Below, in pieces: positions 9,828 through 19,362 of a stretch of 34,557 nucleotides of DNA. A program made the translations under genes and the position numbers. This DNA is from an uncultured Clostridia bacterium (GTDB lineage Bacteria; Bacillota; Clostridia; UBA1381): positions 1 through 34,557 of the forward strand of contig CAKSRS010000024.1 in the NCBI GenBank assembly GCA_934487205.1, written 5' to 3'. A model generated the notes under the pieces. That model was not told the origin of the DNA, did not search any database, and saw nothing but the letters and a program-made list of their open reading frames with translations. How positions within the stretch are numbered: the stretch's first letter is position 1; each line of letters begins with the position of its first letter.

Positions 9828-12800
9828 ATGAGGAAGATAATATGCTTGTTACTCGCGTTGCCAATGATTATAAATACAACATGTTTTACGGCATATGCGG
9901 AAGAAGGCAATAACGCCGAGCAGGTATCGGTGCAAACAGTAACAGATGATGTTGAAAGTATAAGTACTGATACTGTTAATTTGTATGTCAGTGATAAAAA
10001 ATCCGATGATCCGAATACATACATTGATTTAGCAACAGCATTAGCAGCTGCTGATAAAATTGACAAACAGGAAAAACAGGTAATAATTACGATGAAAGGC
10101 GGAACATATGAAATTGACAAAACCGTAACGATATCTGCAAAAAGCAATGGAAGTGAGAAATATCCTCTTATCATAAAAGCTGAGGACGGTGAAAATGTTG
10201 TTCTTGATGCCGGCAAGAAGGTGCATGGAACCAAAATTGACAGCAAAGATAAATTTTATAACAGATTTCCGTCCGCAGCCAGAGAGAAGATTTTTAAAAT
10301 TGATGTATCATCAATGAACAATCTTATTTTAGGTACACGCTTAATGTCATATCCGAATATGGGTGGATATGATGCTGCATCTTACGGAAACTGGCTTGAT
10401 ATGGTATATGACGGGGAAATGATGACTGACGCCAGGTTCCCTAATATAGGAACAGTAAAGGTTGCAGCAAATAGTTCTGATGCACAAGTATTGCTGACTG
10501 ACGAAAATGTTGATGCCGGGAAGTGGGTTTTTGATGAAAATGTACGGTTTTTGGCTATAGACCCCAACGGATATATGTTTTTCGGTGGAATTTTAAGCGG
10601 ATATAATCCCGAAACAAAAAAGTTTGCTTTGTCGATGCATACCATAGGAACAACTGAGATAAAACAGAATGTGTCAGTGGGGTCAAGGCTGAGTTTTCGC
10701 AATGCACCGGAATTTTGTGACCAGGCAGGCGAATATTTTATGGATTTGACAAATAAATGTATATATTTTTATCCGCCCGACGAAACATTTTCGCATGATG
10801 TAAAAATAATGAGCTTACGTACTCCGATAATTAAAATAGAAAAGGCAAGTAATATTATTCTTGACGGGTTAACAATTCAAAATGGCGGTGAAACCGGAAT
10901 CGTGGTGTCGGAATCACGAAATTGCGCGGTGAAAAACTGTACAGTGAAAAATATAAGCGGCAGCGCGGTAAAAATTCTTTCATCTACATGTGTAACTATA
11001 GAAAATTCGGCAATTCATGATGTAGGGCTGGTAGGGATTCAATTATCAGACGGCGGAAATTACAGAACATTAACGTCAAGTGAAAATGTTGTTAAAAACT
11101 GCGATATATATTCGGTAGGGAAATTATCGCAAACTGCGGGAAAATGCATAAGCTTGTCAAGCGAAACAGGGACAACAATAAAAAATAACCGTTTACATGA
11201 TGTTACGCATGAAGGTGTTTTCCTTGATGACGCAACACAATGCTATATCGAAAATAATGAAATTTATGATGCGGTAAATGATACCTATGATGCCGGTGCG
11301 ATATATGCCGGCGGTTCAAGATTTAAAGGTGTTGGAAACCTGTATAAAAATAACTATATTCATGGTATAAGACTTTCAGCAGATGCAACCGGAGGCGCAG
11401 TTGTTGGCTTGTATTGGGACGACCAAATCTCAGGACAGACAGCGGACGGCAATATATTTGCCGATAACGCATTTGGTATGCTTGTCGGCGGCGGTGACTG
11501 GAATATAATAAAAAATAATATTTTCTTTAAATCAAATGCAAGCATGACATATGATAACAGAGGTGAAGGCTGGCAAAAGTCTGTTGATGGCGGTGCTATT
11601 AAACTTCGGCATGACAACGAACTCGGCGCTGGAAATACCCTTTGGGATACAACATATCCTTACACAAAAAAGGTATATGAATATGCTAAATCCAATAATC
11701 TTACCAAATTAAATGCACCGGACGAGAGTATAATTAAAAATAATCTTATAATAAATACCGGCGGATTTTCTTTGGCAAACAGCGTCACCGAAAATGCTGT
11801 TGAGATTTCCGCAAACTATAAAACGCCTGAAAATGATACGGCGCTGCCGTTTGCTAACGCGGATAATGGTGATTTTACATATCCAGAAGGTTCAAAGATT
11901 TCTCAAATACCTGATTTTGAATATATTGATTTTGGGAATATTGGTTTGGAAGTTGATGATAACGCATTTGATAAACCGCAACTAATGTCGCCAAAAGACG
12001 GTGCGCAAAATATTGAAGGAAATAATGTTGTTCTTAATTGGAAGGATTGCAACGGTGCAAACAAGTATCGTTTGCAGATTTCCATGGATAAAGACTTTAC
12101 GGCTCTAATATACGATGATATTGTAAAAGGGAGAAAAATTCAACTCGACAATCTTAAGTATAATAAAACATTTTACTGGCGGGTTCAGCCTCTTGCCGTA
12201 AGCAAAACAGAAAAAGACGGTGAATTTAGTGATTACTATTCTTTTACAACTGCAAGGAGTGAGATAAAAAATACTAAGGAATTGGATAACCTTATTACCA
12301 AACTCGGGAACCGATGGAAAAAAGTCCCCGAAGGTAACCGGGCAGGTACATACCAAACGGGTGCCATTGATGAACTCGGCGTTGTTGTAGACGAGGCAGA
12401 AACAATCTTGTACAACACTGCATCTAAGATGTATGAAGTCAGAAATGTAACGGCAAAATTGAAAAATGCAATAAGCATATTTGATGATAAAATGAATGTT
12501 GAAACGGTTGATGCTGCGGCATGGATTAAAGACGAAAAAGACTGGACATGCGATGGCCCTGTTGAATTCGGTGATGAAACAATGCACCTTAATAAAGGGT
12601 ATAATAATGCGGTTTTTTCCGGTCAACAGCTATCACGCGGGCAAATTCTAAAATTTAAAGCCAAATTTGACTTAACCAATTACCAGGGATGGGGCTTCAA
12701 TCAAGAGGATTTGAATGCACCGTTTTGGAATTCAACAGGATATTCTATTGTTATAAAAAGAAATGTTTTTGAGGTACAAAAAAGATATAAGCATGACGGA

Positions 12801-13055
12801 AAAGTTGATACTTCAATCATAAAAACCTTTGCAAATGAAGAAAGTATCTGTACATCTGATGTGTGGTATACCGTTGAGACCGGTGTACTGTCAACGGTTT
12901 TGGGACCGAGGATAGTATTGAAGTTTAACGGTAAAACAGCAGTTGATTACGTTGATACTACAGATACACCTGCAGATGAAGTTGGATATTTCTCGTTCTA
13001 TGACTCATCGGGAACAACGGGAATGTATGTAGCAGGTTCCGATTATACGGAGTAA
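9828..13055 (+). CDS. Secreted right-handed beta-helix protein (pectate-lyase-like fold)
   Basis: The 1075-residue product starts after ggagg (9817-9821). Residues 1-24 are a signal peptide ending TAYA-EE. The segment from LYVSDKKSDDPNTYIDL matches the usual N-terminal lead-in of secreted beta-helix proteins, with the GGTYEI capping strand. Asn-rich coils (KNNYIHG, IIKNNIFF, IIKNNLIIN) run over about 330-650. The closing motif FEYIDFGNIG is followed by a fibronectin-III-like domain (about 725-805; FYWRVQPLAV) and, after a spacer, a LamG-like C-terminal module (about 895-1075). No SLH domain is present, so retention on the cell would need another mechanism or the protein is released. Families with this layout include pectate and rhamnogalacturonan lyases and GH141-like hydrolases. 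I cannot assign the family or confirm catalytic residues. The core resembles the truncated first gene of the window. Confidence 0.82.
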   Translation: MRKIICLLLALPMIINTTCFTAYAEEGNNAEQVSVQTVTDDVESISTDTVNLYVSDKKSDDPNTYIDLATALAAADKIDKQEKQVIITMKGGTYEIDKTVTISAKSNGSEKYPLIIKAEDGENVVLDAGKKVHGTKIDSKDKFYNRFPSAAREKIFKIDVSSMNNLILGTRLMSYPNMGGYDAASYGNWLDMVYDGEMMTDARFPNIGTVKVAANSSDAQVLLTDENVDAGKWVFDENVRFLAIDPNGYMFFGGILSGYNPETKKFALSMHTIGTTEIKQNVSVGSRLSFRNAPEFCDQAGEYFMDLTNKCIYFYPPDETFSHDVKIMSLRTPIIKIEKASNIILDGLTIQNGGETGIVVSESRNCAVKNCTVKNISGSAVKILSSTCVTIENSAIHDVGLVGIQLSDGGNYRTLTSSENVVKNCDIYSVGKLSQTAGKCISLSSETGTTIKNNRLHDVTHEGVFLDDATQCYIENNEIYDAVNDTYDAGAIYAGGSRFKGVGNLYKNNYIHGIRLSADATGGAVVGLYWDDQISGQTADGNIFADNAFGMLVGGGDWNIIKNNIFFKSNASMTYDNRGEGWQKSVDGGAIKLRHDNELGAGNTLWDTTYPYTKKVYEYAKSNNLTKLNAPDESIIKNNLIINTGGFSLANSVTENAVEISANYKTPENDTALPFANADNGDFTYPEGSKISQIPDFEYIDFGNIGLEVDDNAFDKPQLMSPKDGAQNIEGNNVVLNWKDCNGANKYRLQISMDKDFTALIYDDIVKGRKIQLDNLKYNKTFYWRVQPLAVSKTEKDGEFSDYYSFTTARSEIKNTKELDNLITKLGNRWKKVPEGNRAGTYQTGAIDELGVVVDEAETILYNTASKMYEVRNVTAKLKNAISIFDDKMNVETVDAAAWIKDEKDWTCDGPVEFGDETMHLNKGYNNAVFSGQQLSRGQILKFKAKFDLTNYQGWGFNQEDLNAPFWNSTGYSIVIKRNVFEVQKRYKHDGKVDTSIIKTFANEESICTSDVWYTVETGVLSTVLGPRIVLKFNGKTAVDYVDTTDTPADEVGYFSFYDSSGTTGMYVAGSDYTE

Positions 13056-13063
13056 AACGGCGG

Positions 13064-13092
13064 ACATCGGGGCGGCTTTGCTGTCCCGATGT
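13064..13092 (+). terminator. GC-rich hairpin between secreted-protein and cytoplasmic-enzyme genes
   Basis: acatcggg (13064-13071) pairs with cccgatgt (13085-13092). The stem continues inward through G-T, C-G, G-T, G-C and C-G pairs to a TTT loop, giving 13 pairs in all. It is followed by ttaatata rather than a clean T run. It lies 9 bases after the beta-helix gene stop and 24 bases before the GH28-like gene start. It may be a partial terminator setting different expression of the surface and cytoplasmic genes, or an mRNA-processing stem. Confidence 0.6.
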
Positions 13093-13115
13093 TTAATATA
13101 TAAAGGAGATAAACC

Positions 13116-15233
13116 ATGAAATGTTACATTAACGGAATTCGGACAAACATAGACTATACGGCAGTTTTGCCGCCGCCGTACAACGGCATGAAAAAATGCA
13201 GATTTGTAATCTGCGATATTTGCGATACTCTTGATTGCGAAATAGATTTTGAAAAAACCATTACATCGGCTGTTATACGTCCGCTGTCGCTCGGCATAAG
13301 CTGCCGTATTAACGGCAGCAAACTATCATTTAAGCTTGACAAGCCGTACAATATTTCTGTCGAAATCAACGGCGGTACAGATGATACATTGTTCATTTTT
13401 GCGAACGAAAGCAAGGAATATGACCTTTCCGGATATAAAAATATAATTCGGTTTGAAAAGGGTATTCATGATATAGATGAAATGAAAATCACCGACAATT
13501 CCACCGCAGTAATCTTTGATGAGGGCGCGGTTGTAAACGGCAGACTTGTTGCCGATGGGGTTGACGGACTTAAAATATGCGGAAAAGGCAGTATAACCAT
13601 GAAAAATTACACGCGCGGTCTGCCGGAGGAGATGACAAGGTGCGTCGATATTTTAAACTGCCGAAATATTGTTGCCGAAGATTTTTGCATACTTGACTCA
13701 TGCAACTGGAGTTTTCGGCTTAACGGCTGCGATGATGCCGAGATAAGCAATATTAAAATTATCGGCTGCCGCGGCAACTCGGACGGCATTGACGTATGCG
13801 GCAGCAGAAATATACATATAACCGGCTGTTTTGTCCGTGCATATGATGATGGATTTGTCGTAAAAGGCTTTGACACCGGCAATATTGAAAATGTTGTGTT
13901 TGAAAAAAGCACGCTGTGGAATGACATGGCCCGCCCGATTGAAGTGGGCGTTGAACTGCGGTGCGAGACAGTTAAAAACGTCATATTCCGTGATATAGAT
14001 GTTATACATTCACTCACGTGTTACCCGATTTTCGGTATTCATCACGGCGACCGCGCGGTGCTTTCCGATATACATTATGAAAATATCCGTGTAGAAAATG
14101 CACCCGGTGCACAGCTGTTTGATTTTCGTATTACCGATTCCATGTGGAACACCGATACGAAAAAAGGTCGGATTGAAAATATATATGTGAACAATATCCG
14201 GCTTATCGGCGATGAAGGAAAAGATTTTCGCACGCTGCGTGCAAGAATTGACGGTTACAGTAAAGAAAGCAATATTAAAAATGTACATATAGGAAAAATT
14301 TACGCTTTCGGAAAAGATGTGTCAAATCTCGATATGCTCGGTCTGGAAACCGTGGGATATGTTGAAAATGTCATTTTTGATTGCCCCAAAGAAACAGAAA
14401 TGCTGAAATCCAAAATAGAAATTGCTGATGAATTTAAGCTTGAATCCGACGGGAAATACCACGGAAAATTTCGTTTGACGGTGAAAAATATGACTGCCGA
14501 AACCGCATGCGGCGAGGCGGAAATCTGCATTTTTCCGAAAAATAAGCCGATATATAATGCAGAAAAACTTATCTACAGTCTTAATCCGGGCGAAACGGCA
14601 TATAAAGATTATGATGTCACGGCACCGGCGGGAAAACTTGCGGCAGAAAGCCGTGCAAATGACATTCTTTTCCGTTCCGATGTTGAATACATAAATCTTC
14701 CTTATGTATTCAGCGAAACAACCGACAGCGCCGCGCCTGTAAAGTTTGATAACTGCTATGGCGACTGTTACGGTGAAGTTCGGTTCGCTGTAAAAAACGG
14801 CTGGCTTGAAGTGAGGTCGGAACTTTTGAAAAATTATGCAATAATGCTGTATGCGGCAGAACCGGCAGAGAGGGAGGACAATCAAATACTGTTCTCGGTT
14901 GAAGAATCATATTTTGGTGAGGCACCGTCGGTAAAGTGGAAAAATAACCGATACATGTCCGCGCCCGAAATCGGGAACCATTGGGAAATCACCCATGTGT
15001 TCCGTAATAATCCGAAGGTCAAACAGATAAAAAAGGTGGGTGCTCCGAAAAACCTTGACGGAATGATAAAAATACCGTTGTCAAATTTCGGACTGCCGAA
15101 TGATACGGAACATTTCTGGCTGGAGGCAGAGCTTGTTAAACCGACGGAATATGAAATGCCTGTTACGGCTTTCCGTTCAACATTCCCGGAAATGACGGCC
15201 CATATGTTCTGCGATTTTGTGAAGAAAAAATAG
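13116..15233 (+). CDS. GH28-like beta-helix glycosidase, cytoplasmic
   Basis: The 705-residue product has no signal peptide and starts after aaaggag (13102-13108). The first roughly 430 residues form a right-handed beta-helix of the polygalacturonase (GH28) type. NSDGID carries Asp223 and Asp226. YDDGFVVKG carries Asp244 and Asp245. The 21-residue spacing between Asp223 and Asp244 equals that between the first two catalytic aspartates of fungal endopolygalacturonases. The position that normally carries the conserved His (GHG) instead reads NDMARPIEVG, so the active site departs from classical GH28. Residues about 430-705 hold a beta-rich domain and a C-terminal CBM9/DOMON-like part. It likely acts on imported oligosaccharides, perhaps galacturonic-acid-containing ones. 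It is the first gene of the cytoplasmic array, 12 bases before the esterase gene. Confidence 0.75.
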   Translation: MKCYINGIRTNIDYTAVLPPPYNGMKKCRFVICDICDTLDCEIDFEKTITSAVIRPLSLGISCRINGSKLSFKLDKPYNISVEINGGTDDTLFIFANESKEYDLSGYKNIIRFEKGIHDIDEMKITDNSTAVIFDEGAVVNGRLVADGVDGLKICGKGSITMKNYTRGLPEEMTRCVDILNCRNIVAEDFCILDSCNWSFRLNGCDDAEISNIKIIGCRGNSDGIDVCGSRNIHITGCFVRAYDDGFVVKGFDTGNIENVVFEKSTLWNDMARPIEVGVELRCETVKNVIFRDIDVIHSLTCYPIFGIHHGDRAVLSDIHYENIRVENAPGAQLFDFRITDSMWNTDTKKGRIENIYVNNIRLIGDEGKDFRTLRARIDGYSKESNIKNVHIGKIYAFGKDVSNLDMLGLETVGYVENVIFDCPKETEMLKSKIEIADEFKLESDGKYHGKFRLTVKNMTAETACGEAEICIFPKNKPIYNAEKLIYSLNPGETAYKDYDVTAPAGKLAAESRANDILFRSDVEYINLPYVFSETTDSAAPVKFDNCYGDCYGEVRFAVKNGWLEVRSELLKNYAIMLYAAEPAEREDNQILFSVEESYFGEAPSVKWKNNRYMSAPEIGNHWEITHVFRNNPKVKQIKKVGAPKNLDGMIKIPLSNFGLPNDTEHFWLEAELVKPTEYEMPVTAFRSTFPEMTAHMFCDFVKKK

Positions 15234-15244
15234 GGGGGATAAGC

Positions 15245-16795
15245 ATGAAACTGGCAAGTATATTTACCGATCATATGGTTTTGCAGGCAGATATGCCGAT
15301 AAGAATTTTCGGCGAAGGCAAAGGCAAAGTGACGGTTAAATTTTTAGGAAAAACAACCGAATTTGAAACAAATGACGATAGCTGGTGCTTTACCTGTCCG
15401 GCAGAACAATACGGCGGCCCATACGAAATGGAAGTAACGCTTGACGGCAATGTTACGGTAATTAAGGATATTTACGTGGGCGAAGTATGGCTGGCGTGCG
15501 GACAGTCAAATATGGAAATGCTGCTTTTTCGCACGGAATACGGAATTGATGAGGCAAAACATGCAAAAAATGATATGCTGCGCTTGTTTACCGTTCCGCA
15601 CCGTACGAAAAAAGATGTTCCGCTGCACGGCTGGCATTTTGAAAAGACAACCGGCGAAGATACCCCGTGGCAGCTCTGCTGCGAGGAAAGTGCGCTGCAT
15701 TTCAGTGCCGTGGGATATTACGCCGCGAAAGAACTGCAGGAAAAACTGGGGATTGCCGTAGGCGTTATCTCGTGCAGCTGGGGCGGTGTGGGCATTGAAA
15801 CCTTTACAAAACTTGAATATCAAAGGAAAGTTGCTTGCTTAAAACCTGTAGTCGATGAATATGATGAGATGATGGCTAAAACCGACATGACAGAATATGA
15901 GGAAAAATACCAAAAAGGTCTGCGGCAATTGAAAGAATTTTACGATAAAATTGATTATGATGAGGTGGAGGAAGTACAGCAAAAAGGTGTGCGTGCAACG
16001 GCGGGCATGCCGTCGGAGCCCGTGCCATGGCTGCCACACGGCCCGTACGCATTTTATGCTGCCGGCTGTCTGTATGATGCTATGATTTCACGTATCGCGC
16101 CGTTTGGCGTAAAGGGTATGCTGTGGTATCAGGGCGAATCCAATGACAGTGAGCATTACCTGGAAAAGTATCTTTTGTTCATGGATTGCATGCGTGATAC
16201 TTTTCAAAATGAGAACATGAAATTTTATGCCGTTGAGCTTGCGTCCTTCAGTTGGTTTTGGGATAAAAAACCGCAGGAAACAGATAATCGCCGGGTAAAA
16301 GGAAACAACTGGGCATTTACGCGCGAACAGCAGCAGAAGGCAACAGAGATCGCGAAAAATAATTATCTTGTAACTTCAATGCAGTTGGGTGATTTATACG
16401 ATATTCACCCTATCCAAAAGAAAGAGCTTGCACACAGGCTGGCTTTAAAGGTTATGCGCTACAGCTACGGATTTGATATATATGCCGACCAACCGACGTA
16501 TAAATCGGTTGAATTTAAGGACGGAAAGGCATATATTACGCTCAATAATGCGGACGGACTTTACTGCAAAAATCCGCAGGGCGTAAAGATGTATGTGTCG
16601 GGTAAAGAACATGAGCTTAAGCGTGCCGCGGCGGAGATAAAAGATGAAATGATAATACTGACATGCGATGAGGTAAAAGAGCCGATTCTCGTTCGATACG
16701 GCTTTGATAATTACTACTCCGGCTGTCATATTTATAATAAAGCCGGGCTGCCGCTTGCGCCTTTCAGAACAGACAGCAGTAAAGGAGACGAATAA
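15245..16795 (+). CDS. Sialate O-acetylesterase-family (SGNH) carbohydrate esterase
   Basis: The 516-residue product belongs to the SASA / DUF303 branch of SGNH hydrolases. GQSN at 86-89 carries the nucleophile Ser88, LWYQGESND is the conserved oxyanion-loop block, and DIHP supplies Asp386 and His388. No signal peptide is seen, so it acts on imported substrates. The family removes O-acetyl groups from sialic acids, xylan or pectic sugars. In this setting deacetylation of pectic or hemicellulosic oligosaccharides is a reasonable guess, but specificity cannot be read from the sequence. Its stop codon overlaps the next start by one base (TAATG at 16793-16797), which predicts translational coupling. 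Confidence 0.87.
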   Translation: MKLASIFTDHMVLQADMPIRIFGEGKGKVTVKFLGKTTEFETNDDSWCFTCPAEQYGGPYEMEVTLDGNVTVIKDIYVGEVWLACGQSNMEMLLFRTEYGIDEAKHAKNDMLRLFTVPHRTKKDVPLHGWHFEKTTGEDTPWQLCCEESALHFSAVGYYAAKELQEKLGIAVGVISCSWGGVGIETFTKLEYQRKVACLKPVVDEYDEMMAKTDMTEYEEKYQKGLRQLKEFYDKIDYDEVEEVQQKGVRATAGMPSEPVPWLPHGPYAFYAAGCLYDAMISRIAPFGVKGMLWYQGESNDSEHYLEKYLLFMDCMRDTFQNENMKFYAVELASFSWFWDKKPQETDNRRVKGNNWAFTREQQQKATEIAKNNYLVTSMQLGDLYDIHPIQKKELAHRLALKVMRYSYGFDIYADQPTYKSVEFKDGKAYITLNNADGLYCKNPQGVKMYVSGKEHELKRAAAEIKDEMIILTCDEVKEPILVRYGFDNYYSGCHIYNKAGLPLAPFRTDSSKGDE

Positions 16796-19344
16796 TGAGT
16801 TTTAAGACAAAATATATAGAATATGATATAGAAAAAATCATACAAAAGGCAAGTCAAAATGTACCAATCGGTGAGTTTGCAGCAGTAAAACAAAGCGATA
16901 TCGCAACGTGTGTTATTGAAGACTTAAAAAGCGAGCTGCCGTTCGCAAACGGGCGTTTCGGAACCCCTGTCAGTACGGACGGAAGAAAAATAAGCATGCA
17001 GATTGCGCACGGTGACTATTATCCGTTCGGTGCGGCAAGCGCTGCCGGCACGGCTGATGTGGAGGCAAGATATGCCTGTGGTTTGGCATATTTAGATATT
17101 GATTTCGGCGAAGATATTTTAAGCGGCGGAACTCAGTTTGTTGACTGTTACACAGGCGTGTGCGGGTATAAGTCTCAAAATATCGATGTAACTTTCACGG
17201 CAGACCGCGAGAGAGACCTGCTTGCAATAACGTTAAAAGATAGGAGAAAAGTTAAAAAAGATTTTGACGTTATAATGAAGTCGCCGCATATGCCGCGTGA
17301 AATAAACAAGGGACACACACTAAAAACAGATATTTTCAAACGCGATGAAAATGTTATGCTTAAAATGACGGCAGCGGAAAAATGCGATACAGGTGTTGCG
17401 GAAAACGATATTTTCTGCAGTGCCGCCGCGGGTATAAATATCGAGATTAGTCCTACGAAATGGCATAGCCTTGACTTTGAGATGATGTCGGAACAATGTG
17501 CAAAAATAACGGTAAACCAGCATGTCAATACATCGTCCGACCCTGATAAATATGCCGAAGAAATAAATATTTTTATTGCAGGCGCAGTTTCATATGATAA
17601 AAATGCAGATGTTTCGGAAACGGTAAATGATATTTTGTATTATTCAAAATGTACCGATGTTAAAGATATTGCGGAAAGAACCGCAAAATGGTGGTCGGAT
17701 TTCTGGTCAAAATCATTTATTCTGCTTGACGAAAAAAACAAATGGCTGGATGCAACCACAATTTTGTGGATAAAACTTTTGTATAATATGGGACTGACAA
17801 AGTACGGCGAATACCCTGTGATGCATATGACTGATATTTTGTACGGCGTAAATAAGTGCAATGTGTGGGGCAGCGGAATGGTCTGGTTTAACAACGCGAG
17901 GTATGAATACGGCATGAATGTTGCCGGGCATGCCGAGATGAATGAACCGCTATTAAAAATGATAAAAAGGAATTACCCGAAATATGAGACAGCGGCAAGA
18001 CAGCGCTGGGGGAGTAAAGGAATATATATCCCGGAAGGGAGCAGTACCGACGGCGTGGAGGTATATCCCGAGGAACTCGACGGCGAGCTGCAGAAATGGT
18101 ACGTTGACGGTGAAATACCGTGCGATGCCATACAGTCGATTGAAATGCGCCGCGGCGGGCGTACGGCAAAAAATTTCACAAAACTTCTTCAGGGAGATTA
18201 TACGATGCGTTTCTGCTACGATACCGCAAATATTGCAGAAATTTTCAGAATGCGGTATCTGTACAGCTGTGACGAGGAGTTTTTGAAGAATACGGCATAC
18301 CCGATTCTGCGTGATGCGGCAGAATTTTACCGTAACAACAGAATAGTCCGAAAGCATTCGGACGGAAAGTATCATATTTTTCCCACTAATTATGCCGAAT
18401 CGCTGTGGGGCGCAACAGATGTCATTGACGATGTTTCGATGATAAAAAGTTTACTTCCCGTAACTGCCGATTATGCGGAAAAATTAGGGCTTGACGAAGA
18501 TTTGGTGCCGCTGTGGCGCGAAATGGCGGAAAATATGTGTGACTTTGTTACGGCGGACGATAAGGACGCGATATGCGGTTTTCGTGCACCGAACGGAAAC
18601 GCCGGATTTGCTATGGCTAAAAAACCGTTTTTCGATATTTCGGAGTACCCGGAGGGGTGGTTTCCGGCGCAGGACGAGCATATACGCCCTGTAATGGATT
18701 ATGACCTTGTAACGCATGAAACGGAAAATGATGAGTTAAAACAGCTGTGTATGAATACATTGGAAGATTGCCTGAGCAAGAAAAGAATTGATGGCGGATA
18801 TTTAAAAAACTGGGCGCTTGACCGATTCGGAACAAACTGTGCAAGGCTCGGAAGGTATGATCTTGCCTTTTTGCGCATGGCGCACCAATTTGCCAAGATA
18901 CTGCGCATCGGTGAACTGACATATGATGAAATAATGAATTTTGAAGGAAATGACGCGGCAATGGATATTGTGATGCATAAGAATATCTTTGATTTGCAGT
19001 ATTGGGCATATGGTGAGGCAATCATGGAATGTCTGATAGGGTGCTGCCCGAAACGCGGCGATAAAACGAAAAACGTCATATATATTGCGCCGGGCTGGAA
19101 TATGAAATATGACGCAAAATTCATGCTGTCGGCACGGGACGGATTTGATGTATGCTGTGAAATTAAGGACGGCGCTGTGCGGTGTGCGGAAATTTACTCG
19201 AAATGCGGAAAAACGTGTGTGGTAAAGAACACATTCGGCAAGGCGGCGGTTGAGTTCCCCGACGGCACACGCAAAATTTATGACGGAGAGTATATTGAAT
19301 TTGATACGAAACAAAATGATGTTTATTGCATTAAAATCTTTTGA
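16795..19344 (+). CDS. GH95-like (alpha/alpha)6-barrel glycoside hydrolase
   Basis: The 849-residue product begins with an N-terminal beta-sandwich (LPFANGRFGTPV, a phrase typical of DUF5703/GH95 N-domains) over about 1-290. A helical barrel fills about 300-780 (DATTILWIKLLYNMG, VWGSGMVWFNNARYEYGMN, ALDRFGTNCARLGRYDLAFLRM). A C-terminal beta domain completes it. GH95 members are alpha-L-fucosidases or alpha-L-galactosidases that use Asn-activated water. The N-rich NNARYEYGMN stretch is a candidate for that site but is divergent. It has no signal peptide. RBS aaaggag (16781-16787) lies inside the esterase gene. It may release a terminal deoxy or L-sugar from side chains. A related but unnamed GH family is the main alternative. 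Confidence 0.65.
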   Translation: MSFKTKYIEYDIEKIIQKASQNVPIGEFAAVKQSDIATCVIEDLKSELPFANGRFGTPVSTDGRKISMQIAHGDYYPFGAASAAGTADVEARYACGLAYLDIDFGEDILSGGTQFVDCYTGVCGYKSQNIDVTFTADRERDLLAITLKDRRKVKKDFDVIMKSPHMPREINKGHTLKTDIFKRDENVMLKMTAAEKCDTGVAENDIFCSAAAGINIEISPTKWHSLDFEMMSEQCAKITVNQHVNTSSDPDKYAEEINIFIAGAVSYDKNADVSETVNDILYYSKCTDVKDIAERTAKWWSDFWSKSFILLDEKNKWLDATTILWIKLLYNMGLTKYGEYPVMHMTDILYGVNKCNVWGSGMVWFNNARYEYGMNVAGHAEMNEPLLKMIKRNYPKYETAARQRWGSKGIYIPEGSSTDGVEVYPEELDGELQKWYVDGEIPCDAIQSIEMRRGGRTAKNFTKLLQGDYTMRFCYDTANIAEIFRMRYLYSCDEEFLKNTAYPILRDAAEFYRNNRIVRKHSDGKYHIFPTNYAESLWGATDVIDDVSMIKSLLPVTADYAEKLGLDEDLVPLWREMAENMCDFVTADDKDAICGFRAPNGNAGFAMAKKPFFDISEYPEGWFPAQDEHIRPVMDYDLVTHETENDELKQLCMNTLEDCLSKKRIDGGYLKNWALDRFGTNCARLGRYDLAFLRMAHQFAKILRIGELTYDEIMNFEGNDAAMDIVMHKNIFDLQYWAYGEAIMECLIGCCPKRGDKTKNVIYIAPGWNMKYDAKFMLSARDGFDVCCEIKDGAVRCAEIYSKCGKTCVVKNTFGKAAVEFPDGTRKIYDGEYIEFDTKQNDVYCIKIF

Positions 19345-19362
19345 TGATAAGGAGTATTAGTA

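Noticed and set aside
17953..18375. Long - strand frames opposite the GH95-like gene
   Set aside because: Several frames overlap here at once, as expected from a richer-GC coding strand; composition (Arg, Cys, His) is not protein-like.
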